Positions 17,954-25,780 of a stretch of DNA of 64,000 bases are shown here, piece after piece. How positions within the stretch are numbered: position 1 is the stretch's first letter; each line of letters starts with the position of its first letter. The stretch is from UBA6115 sp040776985 (GTDB taxonomy: Bacteria > Bacillota > Clostridia > Christensenellales > Aristaeellaceae). The stretch lies in assembly GCA_040776985.1 (NCBI GenBank), contig JAXGZL010000002.1, forward strand, positions 1-64,000, written 5' to 3'. The position numbers were made by a program, and so were the translations under genes. The notes under the pieces are model-generated. The model did no database searches. It saw nothing but the letters and a program-made list of their open reading frames with translations, and was not told where the DNA came from.

Positions 17954-18493
17954 TAACTTATGGCCAGTGGTTTTGCTGGTGCTGTCAGGAAGATTGGATG
18001 AACCCACTCCTCGTAACCAGGTGCATTGTATTGAAACTGAGATCTACTTCCAACGAGAGAGTTGCTTGCCTGGGACCACATGAGAACACCCGTGTCATTT
18101 CCTGGCTATTGGCAAAGTCGCTCAGCGCTTTTCTGCGAGAGGGTCTAGCCATGTACATGGACGCCTCTTGGTGGGGCAAGGCCACTACCTGGTGGTGCAA
18201 GCAGTTCCTGAAGGAGGGCTTTTACATCCCTATTGCGAACCTTCTGGAAAACGAATGCTTCTTCAGTGCTCCATGTGAAGATTCCTACCCCATCGCAGGG
18301 GCGTTAACCGCTACTGCGTGGATACTCTATGCAGAAAGGCCCTCCTCCTCAGCGTGTATCGGTATCCAGGCCCGGTGGAGGATGCGCTGGAAGGAGCCTT
18401 TGAGCAAAGTCTGGTCGCAAGGGAGAAGAACTTTCTCATCTGTCTAGGGACCTTGGATTCTAAGGAGCAATACACGGCACCTATCGTCTTTTG
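17950..18493 (+). pseudogene. decayed gluzincin (peptidase MA-like) gene
   Basis: The frame running to 18447 contains a recognisable zinc-peptidase core: PHENTRVISW, where HENTR stands at the HExxH position with the second His lost, and FLREGLAMYMDASWWGK, which keeps the downstream Glu ligand. Near 18345-18360 the family-like sequence jumps frame (RYPGPVEDALEGAFEQSL) and runs to a stop at 18493. The 5' end is also broken. This is a frameshifted remnant of a gene of the same broad fold as the cargo gene at 19095. It is followed directly by repeat copy 1, so it may be the relict cargo of a third unit whose recombinase has been lost. Confidence 0.6.
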
Positions 18494-18539
18494 ACTGAAT
18501 TGTCCAAGATTTATTGGATCAACTCTTAGTTTTCTGTGA

Positions 18540-18968
18540 GCGATCACGAATCCGCCAGTAACTCAAAACACGTTGAGAACACTATACTTTCGCATGCCCT
18601 TTTATACTTTCGCACGGCGACCTGATACTTTCTCACGCGGGAGGGGAGGGGGTTGCATTTTTTCTGGGCGATTGGTGGAGAGCGTTCTGAAACTCAGAAT
18701 CAAGCGCTTCTGTTGCAAGAAAAACCGATGTCTGTGAATCTCGAGAAGTTCAAAAAACCAAGTAATATCAACGCTTTTCGCCCCTCAATAACAACGACCC
18801 GCCTCCATATGAGACGGGCCAGATTGTATCAACTGATGTTGATGATGTGTTTTGGTTAGGCTAAATGGATAAGTCCTGGACACACAGTAATTGTTGTTCA
18901 TTTATATAGCGTTGTAGTATACTTCAATACAATGCAGAAAATGGAGTCCTGAGTTGTAAAGTAGGCTA
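18540..18968 (+). repeat. island repeat, copy 1
   Basis: First of three copies of a conserved block (others at 21389 and 23451). In order it holds three ATACTTTCKCA direct repeats at 18584, 18604 and 18625 (20- and 21-base spacing), a G-rich stretch, a hairpin with a conserved GCCCG/CGGGC stem and variable loop (~18799-18820), the small inverted repeat ATCAAC-TGAT-GTTGAT, and GATGATGTG ending at 18849. Past that point copies 1 and 2 continue alike (TTTTGGTTAGGC, a promoter, TAGGCTA) while copy 3 meets tRNA-Ser. The block accounts for most of the non-coding stretch 18494-19094; the rest (18969-19094) shows only the leader of the next gene. Confidence 0.85.
18894..18923 (+). promoter_or_regulatory. 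candidate unit A promoter
   Basis: TTGTTC (18894-18899) and TATACT (18918-18923) are 18 bases apart. The same pair occurs at the same place in unit B, so a promoter is part of the repeated framework and would drive whichever cargo follows. Confidence 0.5.
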
Positions 18969-19094
18969 ATACTGAATCCTGTTCCCTAGATACTTATGGT
19001 AATTGCAGAAAACATTAGTGAGGGTAAACAAACAGATTGATTCTCGATCCTGACATGGACATGATGTGCGTAAATGAAGGAGGTTTGCAGTTAG

Positions 19095-20231
19095 ATGCAA
19101 TCCACAAGTAACGACAATAAACCAGAAGCACAAGTCCTTTTCTATTGGATTGACGTGGTTGTCATAAAGGAAAGCAAAACTCTGGAGGTTTCCGGTACGG
19201 TGCAGTGTCTTGGCACAACCTCTTTTAAAATGTTTCCGGATAACAGGTTTTCCTACAAGACTGAAGGCCAGAAGCTTCTTTTTTCCGCATCTATACCCTA
19301 TCAGAAGATAGATTTCATGCCAGAAGGGCTTTTCGTCATCCAGGACTTTTATCCCAAGCCCATCAATGATGATTTTATCTGTGATTTTTCTGTTGGTTTT
19401 ACTTCATCCTTCCAGGTTTCCTTAGCAACAGGCGTCCTGAAGGATGGCCGATATATCGAAAGAAAGGTCAGAAGTTTTGCCTTAGTGTTCAGCAATGTGT
19501 TTGATTTGCTGGAAGACCAGGTTGCTGATACCCAACTACGATGTCTGCATTATAAGGAGAATCCTGACCTTGCGCATACCATTTTAGATCATGCTAAACA
19601 GGACATTGAAAATGCAATTCACTTGTTTGGCTTTTTTCCTTATCGTGCACTGATATTTGTGCCAGGTTCAGTTAAGTGGTCTGGGGGTTGTCCACTAGCC
19701 ACTGGGGTAATTGGTCTTCACTACCGTCCTCTGGACACTGAATTGCTCGGGAATAACAGTATCATTACCCATGAAATCTGCCATGAATACTGGGGGGAGT
19801 ATGTGAAGGATAGAGAGCCGACAGGCTTTCTATCTCTAGGTTTAGGTTTGTCAACTGATTATGCACTCAATGAGAACCGCAGTCTTCACGAGATTGACCT
19901 AGACATGTACAAAGCAGCATGCAAGCAGGGTCGACGAACGGCCATTGACATCCCCCAAGTGGAGTATGACTCCTTGATGTCCTTGGAAAGCTTGAGTGAA
20001 TACGACTACAATACCGCAGTGTTACATGGCAAATCTGCTGTTATCATGTCCCTAATTCGCGAAAGAATAGGAGTTGTGCCTTTCTTTTCTGCTCTGTCTG
20101 CCTTGTTGATGGAGCGCGCTGGCCGCATTATTGACCGAAGTCATTTTCTTTCTGCTATTAAACGAGTTTCTGATCAGGACTTTAGCAAAGAACTAGCGGA
20201 TTGGCTTTCCACGGACGACTGCATTATCTAG
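19095..20231 (+). CDS. gluzincin (M1-like) fold protein with an altered zinc site, unit A cargo
   Basis: 378 residues. HEICHEYWGEYV at 226-237 is an M1-type HExxH active-site helix. In M1 peptidases the third zinc ligand is a Glu 18-19 residues later in a WLNEG-like motif. Here the matching stretch is FLSLGLGLSTDY (245-256) and no Glu is present, so metal binding or catalysis is probably impaired. The N-terminal ~130 residues are beta-rich, as in the M1 N-terminal domain. No signal peptide is seen. The ribosome site is GGAGG, 11 bases upstream. It precedes the unit's recombinase by 74 bases. The repeated presence of such genes beside recombinases suggests cargo that benefits the element or host; the substrate is unknown. 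Confidence 0.65.
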   Translation: MQSTSNDNKPEAQVLFYWIDVVVIKESKTLEVSGTVQCLGTTSFKMFPDNRFSYKTEGQKLLFSASIPYQKIDFMPEGLFVIQDFYPKPINDDFICDFSVGFTSSFQVSLATGVLKDGRYIERKVRSFALVFSNVFDLLEDQVADTQLRCLHYKENPDLAHTILDHAKQDIENAIHLFGFFPYRALIFVPGSVKWSGGCPLATGVIGLHYRPLDTELLGNNSIITHEICHEYWGEYVKDREPTGFLSLGLGLSTDYALNENRSLHEIDLDMYKAACKQGRRTAIDIPQVEYDSLMSLESLSEYDYNTAVLHGKSAVIMSLIRERIGVVPFFSALSALLMERAGRIIDRSHFLSAIKRVSDQDFSKELADWLSTDDCII

Positions 20232-20305
20232 CTAGAATAAATGAGAATTGCCCAGTACAGTGATGACAAACTATGGGATGAATGTAACAGTTTGGAGGCT
20301 GATCC

Positions 20306-21298
20306 ATGACTTCAAAACCAAGGGTCCGAGTGATTCCTTCCAAGCCCCAAATGCGCCTAAGCCAGGTTGGCATCTATTGTCGTGTCAGCACGAGGAGCCA
20401 GGAGCAGATTGAAAGCTTATCGACGCAAATCTCGTCCCTGACCCGGTTTGCCGCCAGCAGATGGTATTGGAGACTTGCTGATATTTACATCGATGTGAAG
20501 TCCGGCTCGGACTCTGCTGGCAGGACAGAGTTTCAGCGCATGATGGCTGATTGCCGTGATGGCAAACTTGATATCATCCTCACGAAAAGTATCAGCAGGT
20601 TTGGCCGTGACACCGCTGAGTCATTGAAAGCCCTGAATGAGCTGCGGGGTCATCAAGTAGAAGTGATCTTCGAAGCGGAAGGGCTCAGCACAGCTGATCC
20701 GGATAGCAGCCTAATCGTCTCAATCCTGGAAGGTTTTGTGCAGCAGGAAAATGAGGAGAGGCGGAAGAACATCCTCTGGGGCATGCGCAGAAAAGCGGAG
20801 AACGGGACTTCAAGCCTATATGCTCGGAAGTGTTATGGCTTTGGCCATGATGATCATGGAAACCTAACAGTTGACGAGACAGAGGCAGCGGTGGTGCGTG
20901 ACATCTTCACCCTATACCTTCATGGGAAAAGTATCCTTGGCATCCAAAGGGAGCTGGAGGCACAAGGCGTTAAATCACCTACTGGCAAAGACACCTGGTG
21001 CAAGCGGACCATCGATGTCATGCTCAGCAATGAGAAGTACGCTGGGGATGTAATAATCTTCAAGACCTTCAGCACTGGCTTGCCGCAGAAAAAGCGCAGG
21101 GTCAATGAGCCGGTACAGCACACCAAGTATGCCGCAGTAGGGAATCACCCAGCCATCATAGATAAAGAAGCTTTTGAAGCAGTTCAAGCGGAGAAGACCC
21201 GGAGAAGCAATGTGCAAAAAGAAGGTGTGATGAGCGTCAGAAAGAGTACCAGATATAGTTCTTTGAAGGAAAACCAGGTTGCTGAGGAGAAAGAATAG
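20306..21298 (+). CDS. serine recombinase of unit A
   Basis: 330 residues. The resolvase catalytic domain has the nucleophile serine at S28 (YCRVS) and SRFGRD arginines near 98-101, followed by a recombinase (PF07508-type) domain, residues ~165-270. It ends without the zinc-ribbon and long coiled-coil that large serine integrases usually carry, so it is shorter than their typical 450-550 residues. It differs from the unit B recombinase at only 14 of 330 positions. The ribosome site GGAGG lies 9 bases upstream. It should cut and rejoin DNA at short sites, most likely within the conserved repeat that directly follows its gene. Confidence 0.88.
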   Translation: MTSKPRVRVIPSKPQMRLSQVGIYCRVSTRSQEQIESLSTQISSLTRFAASRWYWRLADIYIDVKSGSDSAGRTEFQRMMADCRDGKLDIILTKSISRFGRDTAESLKALNELRGHQVEVIFEAEGLSTADPDSSLIVSILEGFVQQENEERRKNILWGMRRKAENGTSSLYARKCYGFGHDDHGNLTVDETEAAVVRDIFTLYLHGKSILGIQRELEAQGVKSPTGKDTWCKRTIDVMLSNEKYAGDVIIFKTFSTGLPQKKRRVNEPVQHTKYAAVGNHPAIIDKEAFEAVQAEKTRRSNVQKEGVMSVRKSTRYSSLKENQVAEEKE

Positions 21299-21388
21299 CC
21301 TATTTAAAATCCTGAAATTGGACACTAATGCTGATTAGTCTAATCGTGTTTCCGACCGTTCTGCTACTGCACTATTGACTAACGTAAT

Positions 21389-21817
21389 GCGATCACAAAT
21401 CCGCCAGCAACCCAAAACCTGTTGAGAATACTATACTTTCACATGCCCATTTATACTTTCGCATGGCGACCCGATACTTTCTCACGCGGGAGGGGAGGGG
21501 GTTGCATTTTTTCTGGGCGATTGGTGGAGAGCGTTCCGAAACAGAAAATCAAGCGCTTCTGTTGCCGGTAGAACCGAGATTCGTCAAACTTCCGAAACTC
21601 AAAAAACCAAGTAATATCAACGCTTTCTGCCCCTAAAACACAACGGCCCGCCTCTACTCGAGACGGGCCAAATTGTATCAACTGATGTTGATGATGTGTT
21701 TTGGTTAGGCTAAATGGATAATTCACGAACACACAGCGATTGTTGTTCATTTATATAGTGTTGTAGTATACTTTGTTTAATATAAGAAAATGGAGTCCTC
21801 AGATAAAAAGTAGGCTA
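21389..21817 (+). repeat. island repeat, copy 2
   Basis: Second copy of the block, directly after the unit A recombinase. It has the same three ATACTTTCKCA repeats, G-rich stretch, hairpin (stem GGCCCG/CGGGCC, loop differing from copies 1 and 3), ATCAAC/GTTGAT inverted repeat and GATGATGTG (ending 21698). It continues into the unit B promoter and TAGGCTA. The 60-90 bases before it also match the sequence before copy 3, since both follow near-identical recombinase genes. No gene is seen between 21299 and 21860. Confidence 0.87.
21743..21772 (+). promoter_or_regulatory. candidate unit B promoter
   Basis: TTGTTC (21743-21748) and TATACT (21767-21772), 18 bases apart, repeat the arrangement in unit A. 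Confidence 0.5.
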
Positions 21818-21860
21818 AAAATGAATTTGCTTCTCGGATAGACATAAAGAGGTTGTAAAA

Positions 21861-22343
21861 ATGGGCGATAACTCAAGTAACAAGATTCGCGAATTATCCC
21901 AATTAGCGACACAGTTCAGAAATGCAATCGATCGTGCGCATGCTCTGGAGGAGTTCAAAGACGAGTTGTTTTTCAAAAGCTTCCCTAGGGGGTGTTGTGG
22001 CGATGCGACAGATCTGATAGGGCAGTTTCTGCTTGAACATGGCTGGGAATCATATTATGTGTATGGCTCATATTACTATGATAATCCAGAGCTGAATTCG
22101 CAATCGCACGCTTGGTTGCGAGTTGAAGGCTTGGTAGTCGATATCACGGGGGATCAATTTAAGAATCATGAGGAATTTCTCAACTTCAACCATCCGGTGT
22201 ATGTGGGAAAACCCGGGAAATTCCATAAACTATTTCGAGTAGAGGAACGAAATGTCCATACGTTCCCTGGTATCGATGGTTATGGCGATATGACCTTTAA
22301 TCGATTATCAAAGCTCTACACAATAATCTGTCAGCATATCTAG
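21861..22343 (+). CDS. papain/transglutaminase-like Cys-His-Asp protein, unit B cargo
   Basis: 160 residues. GCCGDAT (C45/C46), SHAWL (H83) and VDITGDQF (D94) occur in the order and spacing of the catalytic triad of small transglutaminase- or papain-like cysteine hydrolases. Helices on the N-terminal side of the Cys fit that fold. No signal peptide or membrane segment is seen, so it acts in the cytoplasm if active. The ribosome site is AAGAGG. The unit recombinase starts 24 bases after its stop. The substrate could be a peptide or amide bond; toxin or defence roles are possible but unproven. Confidence 0.6.
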   Translation: MGDNSSNKIRELSQLATQFRNAIDRAHALEEFKDELFFKSFPRGCCGDATDLIGQFLLEHGWESYYVYGSYYYDNPELNSQSHAWLRVEGLVVDITGDQFKNHEEFLNFNHPVYVGKPGKFHKLFRVEERNVHTFPGIDGYGDMTFNRLSKLYTIICQHI

Positions 22344-22367
22344 GCAATACCTAACGGAGGCTAATCC

Positions 22368-23360
22368 ATGACTTCAAAACCAAAGGTCCGCGTGATCCCT
22401 TCCAAGCCTCAGATGCGACTAAGCCAAGTAGGCATCTATTGTCGTGTCAGCACAAGAAGCCAGGAGCAGATTGAAAGCCTGTCTACGCAGATATCATCCC
22501 TGACGAGGTTTGCCGCCAGCAGATGGCATTGGAGGCTTGCGGATGTTTACATTGATGTGAAGTCAGGCTCGGACTCTGCTGGCAGGAAAGAGTTTCAACG
22601 CATGATGGCTGATTGCCGTGATGGCAAGCTCGACATCATCCTCACGAAGAGTATCAGCAGGTTTGGCCGTGACACCGCTGAGTCATTGAAAGCACTGAAT
22701 GAGCTGAGGGGTCATCAAGTGGAAGTGATCTTCGAAGCGGAAGGTCTCAGCACAGCTGATCCGGACAGCAGCCTGATCGTCTCAATCCTGGAAGGCTTTG
22801 TGCAGCAGGAGAATGAGGAGAGGCGGAAGAACATCCTCTGGGGCATGCGCAGAAAAGCTGAGAATGGGACTTCAAGCCTTTATGCTCGGAAGTGTTATGG
22901 CTTTGGCCATGATGATCATGGAAACCTGACAGTTGACGAGACAGAGGCAGCAGTGGTGCGTGACATCTTCAACCTCTACCTTCAGGGGAAAAGCATCCTT
23001 TGCATCCAAAGGGAGCTGGAGGCACAAGGCGTTAAATCACCTACTGGCAAAAACACCTGGTGCAAGCGGACCATTGATGTCATGCTCAGCAATGAGAAGT
23101 ACGCCGGGGATGTGATCATCTTCAAGACATTCAGCACTGGTTTGCCGCAGAAAAAGCGCAGGGTCAATGAGCCGGTACAACACACCAAGTATGCTGCGGT
23201 GGGGAATCACCCAGCCATTATAGATAAGGCAGCTTTTGATGCAGTTCAGGCAGAGAAGGTCCGGAGAAGCAATGTGCAGAAAGAAGGTGTGATGAGCGTC
23301 AGGAAGAGTACAAGGTATAGCTCTCTGAAGGAGAACCTGGTTACTGAGGAGACTGAATAG
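22368..23360 (+). CDS. serine recombinase of unit B
   Basis: 330 residues, near-identical to the unit A protein, with the same YCRVS serine, SRFGRD arginines and recombinase domain. The 14 differences include Y54H, T74K and changes in the last ten residues. Both copies look intact, so both may be active. The ribosome site is GGAGG. With repeat copy 3 on its 3' side and tRNA-Ser beyond that, this unit would be the most recent insertion if units enter next to the tRNA, or the oldest if they enter at the outer repeat. Confidence 0.88.
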   Translation: MTSKPKVRVIPSKPQMRLSQVGIYCRVSTRSQEQIESLSTQISSLTRFAASRWHWRLADVYIDVKSGSDSAGRKEFQRMMADCRDGKLDIILTKSISRFGRDTAESLKALNELRGHQVEVIFEAEGLSTADPDSSLIVSILEGFVQQENEERRKNILWGMRRKAENGTSSLYARKCYGFGHDDHGNLTVDETEAAVVRDIFNLYLQGKSILCIQRELEAQGVKSPTGKNTWCKRTIDVMLSNEKYAGDVIIFKTFSTGLPQKKRRVNEPVQHTKYAAVGNHPAIIDKAAFDAVQAEKVRRSNVQKEGVMSVRKSTRYSSLKENLVTEETE

Positions 23361-23450
23361 CCTAATCAGATTTCGGAAACGGGATGCTAATATTGATTAG
23401 TCTAACCGTAATTTCGACCGTTCTGCTACTGCACTAGTGACTAACGTAAT

Positions 23451-23760
23451 GCGATCACGAATCTGCCAGCAACCCAAAACCTGTTGAGAACACTATACTT
23501 TCGCACGCCCATTTATACTTTCGCATGGCGACCTGATACTTTCTCACGCGGGAGGGGAGGGGGTTGCATTTTCTCTGGGCGATTGGTGGTGAGCGTTCAG
23601 AAACTCAGAATCAAGCGCTTCAGTCGCTGGCAAAACCGATCTCTGTGAATCTTGGGAAGTTCAAATAACCAAGTAATATCAACGCTTTCTACCCCCTAAA
23701 TACAACGGCCCGCCTCCTTATAAGACGGGCCAAATTGTATCAACTGATGTTGATGATGTG
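23451..23760 (+). repeat. island repeat, copy 3, abutting tRNA-Ser
   Basis: Third copy, beginning at GCGATCAC like copy 2. It is cut at GATGATGTG, after which the tRNA-Ser 3' end begins instead of TTTTGGTTAGG. This marks the likely crossover point of the element. Read on the minus strand, its hairpin lies just downstream of tRNA-Ser and could also serve as the tRNA terminator, so part of the repeat may be ancestral tRNA-flanking DNA. No gene lies between 23361 and 23761. Confidence 0.85.
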
Positions 23761-23761
23761 G

Positions 23762-23847
23762 CGGAGAGGGTGGGATTCGAACCCACGTGGGCTTGCGCCC
23801 CAACTGATTTCGAGTCAGCCCCGTTATGACCACTTCGATACCCCTCC
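23762..23847 (-). tRNA. tRNA-Ser (CGA)
   Basis: On the minus strand the cloverleaf is complete: a 7-bp acceptor stem (GGAGGGG with CCTCTCC, one G-U pair), an anticodon loop CTCGAAA giving anticodon CGA, a long variable arm typical of tRNA-Ser, and a GTTCGAATCC T arm. Discriminator G; CCA is not encoded. It marks the right edge of the mobile island. Confidence 0.93.
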
Positions 23848-23974
23848 GAACAGTTGGCGGCAGGGGTATTCTACTGGAAAAGAGGCCTGATGTAAAGGCG
23901 GCGACTGATTTGACAGAAATGGAAATGGTCTATAAAATACACCGGAAGTACAATGCGCAGGATGGGAGCAAGAA

Positions 23975-25093
23975 GTGGTGTACAACCGGATCAAGCATGT
24001 GCTGCCCCAGTTTCGTTTTGAGGGGCAGTTTAAAAACGCGGATGAGGTGCGCTCGGGCAATGTGAACTGCACCTATATTCTCACCTACCAGTTGGGGGGC
24101 GAGGTCCGCATCTATACCCTGCAGAAGCTGAACACCTATGTGTTCCGGAACCCCCGGGGCGTGATGACCAACATCGCCGCCGTTACCGACCACCTGCGGC
24201 AGAACATCGGCGAAACCGAGGGAGACCCCCGGCGCTACGCGCTGGAACTGATCCGCACGCAAAAAAACGATGTGATGCACGCGGACGGCGAGGGCAACAT
24301 CTGGCGGGCCTACTCCTATATCCCGGATGCCCTGGCGCTGGATGTGGTGGAGAACCTGGACCAGATGGAGGAAGTGGGCCACGCCTTTGGGCGGTTTCAA
24401 CGCTATCTGGCGGATTTTCCGGCGGACCGGCTTTTTGTCACCATTCCGGACTTTCACCACAGCACCAAGCGCTTTTACGCCTTTGTCAGGGCGGTGGACA
24501 AGGACATGGCTGGGCGGGTGAAGGGCCTGGAGGACGAGATTGAGTTTTTCTTTGACCGCCGCCGCATGATGGGCGAGATAGTGAAACTGATGGACCAGGG
24601 GGTGCTGCCCCTGCGGGTTACCCACAACGACACCAAGTCAAACAACGTCCTGCTGGACGATAAAACAGGCAAAGCCCTGGCGGTGATTGACCTGGACACG
24701 GTGATGCCCGGCTCCTCCCTGTTTGACTATGGGGACGGCATCCGCTTTGGCGCCTCCGACGCGCCGGAGGACGAGCCTGATCCCGGCAAGGTCCGGCTGA
24801 ACATGGACAAGGCCACCGCCTTTACCCGGGGCTTTGTGGCGGAAACGGCGGGTTTTTTAAGCCATGAGGAATTAAGCCGCCTGCCCCTGGGGGTGAAGGT
24901 GATCACGGCGGAACTGGCGATCCGTTTTCTGACGGATTACCTGGACGGGGACCTGTATTTCAAGGTGGACTATCCGGAGCATAACCTGGCGCGGGCCAGG
25001 GCGCAGATGGCCCTGCTTCGGGACATCGAGCGCAAGGAAGACATGCTTTACCGGATGGTGGAGGAGCATGTCAGCCGCTTTGGCGGCGCCTGA
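23975..25093 (+). CDS. APH-fold sugar kinase, NahK-like
   Basis: 372 residues from GTG 23975 with GGAG upstream. The APH/choline-kinase fold is shown by the catalytic loop THNDTKSNNVLL near residue 215 and the metal-binding VIDLDTVMPGSSLFDYGD near 236. The HNDTK-NN-VL wording is typical of N-acetylhexosamine 1-kinases (NahK), which phosphorylate GlcNAc/GalNAc at C1 in host-glycan use, more than of antibiotic kinases. No lacto-N-biose genes are nearby, so the substrate is not certain. Its 3' end overlaps the convergent thiN gene by 46 bases. Confidence 0.75.
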   Translation: MVYNRIKHVLPQFRFEGQFKNADEVRSGNVNCTYILTYQLGGEVRIYTLQKLNTYVFRNPRGVMTNIAAVTDHLRQNIGETEGDPRRYALELIRTQKNDVMHADGEGNIWRAYSYIPDALALDVVENLDQMEEVGHAFGRFQRYLADFPADRLFVTIPDFHHSTKRFYAFVRAVDKDMAGRVKGLEDEIEFFFDRRRMMGEIVKLMDQGVLPLRVTHNDTKSNNVLLDDKTGKALAVIDLDTVMPGSSLFDYGDGIRFGASDAPEDEPDPGKVRLNMDKATAFTRGFVAETAGFLSHEELSRLPLGVKVITAELAIRFLTDYLDGDLYFKVDYPEHNLARARAQMALLRDIERKEDMLYRMVEEHVSRFGGA

Positions 25094-25719
25094 CCGGGAG
25101 AGACACCCAGCATCACAATCAGCACGCCTTCCCTGACCGACAGACAGAAGGCTTCTCCCTTGGTTTCGTTGCTGACCCCCAGGGGGACAAAGGGATCCAG
25201 CGGAACATTGTCCAGGGGATATTTCAGCCCCTGGATGGACACGCCCTCTGCGCGCGGCCCCAGGCAGAACACCGACACCACCGTGCCCGCCCTCACAGGC
25301 GGAAAACGCAGCGCGCCATTGGCAAGGGCGTAGAAGCTGTGCTCCGGCGCGATGATGCTGCCCCGCAGCCCCTCTTTTGCCAGGCCCGCCAGGCTTTGCA
25401 GGTTGGCCAGGCTGTGGTCCATGCGACCGCCGGTGGCGCCAAACAGCTTAAAACGACGGTAACCCCGGGCCCTGGCCAGCCGGATCGCCAGGGCCATATC
25501 CGTCAGGTCTTTTTCCGGGGGGAAGCGCAGCCGCGCTACCCCTTTGGCGGGGCCTGTGATAGAATCCATATCACCCAGCAGCAGGTGCGGCCGGATGCCC
25601 AGGCGGCGCAGGCTGTCATAGCCGCCGTCCGCCGCGATCAGCAGATCCCGGGGGCCGGGAACCAGCCCCCTTGCCGTAAAATCCCCCGCGCCCACGATAT
25701 AGGCTGTGCCTTTACTCAT
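25048..25719 (-). CDS. thiN: thiamine pyrophosphokinase
   Basis: 223 residues. Transfers pyrophosphate from ATP to thiamine to make thiamine diphosphate in the cytoplasm. ADGGYDSL near residue 30, GDMDS near 50 and GATGGRMDHSLANL near 93 are the family signatures. A GGAGG ribosome site precedes the ATG. It overlaps convergently with the kinase at 23975-25093 and is divergent from radA across 61 bases. In many Firmicutes thiN stands alone or next to rpe/rsgA; that neighbourhood is not kept here. Confidence 0.9.
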   Translation of the reverse strand: MSKGTAYIVGAGDFTARGLVPGPRDLLIAADGGYDSLRRLGIRPHLLLGDMDSITGPAKGVARLRFPPEKDLTDMALAIRLARARGYRRFKLFGATGGRMDHSLANLQSLAGLAKEGLRGSIIAPEHSFYALANGALRFPPVRAGTVVSVFCLGPRAEGVSIQGLKYPLDNVPLDPFVPLGVSNETKGEAFCLSVREGVLIVMLGVSPGQAPPKRLTCSSTIR

Positions 25720-25780
25720 GCTGTCCTCCTATGCTGTCTGTGTTCAGTATACCCCAACTGAGGGGAAGAAAGGAACGCCC

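Larger units (their letters stand above)
18850..21698 (+). mobile_element. tandem serine-recombinase unit A
   Basis: A 2849-bp unit bounded by the GATGATGTG ends of repeat copies 1 and 2. It holds a promoter, a gluzincin-like cargo gene (19095-20231), a serine recombinase (20306-21298) and repeat copy 2. Unit B has the same plan with different cargo. Unit limits are inferred from where the repeat copies stop matching the tRNA-flanking copy. Confidence 0.6.
21699..23760 (+). mobile_element. tandem serine-recombinase unit B
   Basis: A 2062-bp unit with the same order as unit A: promoter, one cargo gene (21861-22343), recombinase (22368-23360) and repeat copy 3. It ends exactly where the tRNA-Ser 3' end begins. 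Cargo sequences of A and B are unrelated while the framework is near-identical. Confidence 0.6.

Noticed and set aside
18584..18635. The spaced ATACTTTCGCA repeats as a small CRISPR array
   Set aside because: Units are only 20-21 bases in total with no spacer-length gaps, the same three are fixed in all copies, and no cas gene is present.
23762..23847. tRNA-Ser as the actual crossover site, with a duplicated tRNA 3' end
   Set aside because: No fragment of the tRNA sequence is found in repeat copies 1 or 2; matching stops at the base before the tRNA.
23975..25093. Aminoglycoside resistance kinase
   Set aside because: The HNDTK-NN-VL loop and neighbouring motif fit NahK-type sugar kinases rather than antibiotic kinases.
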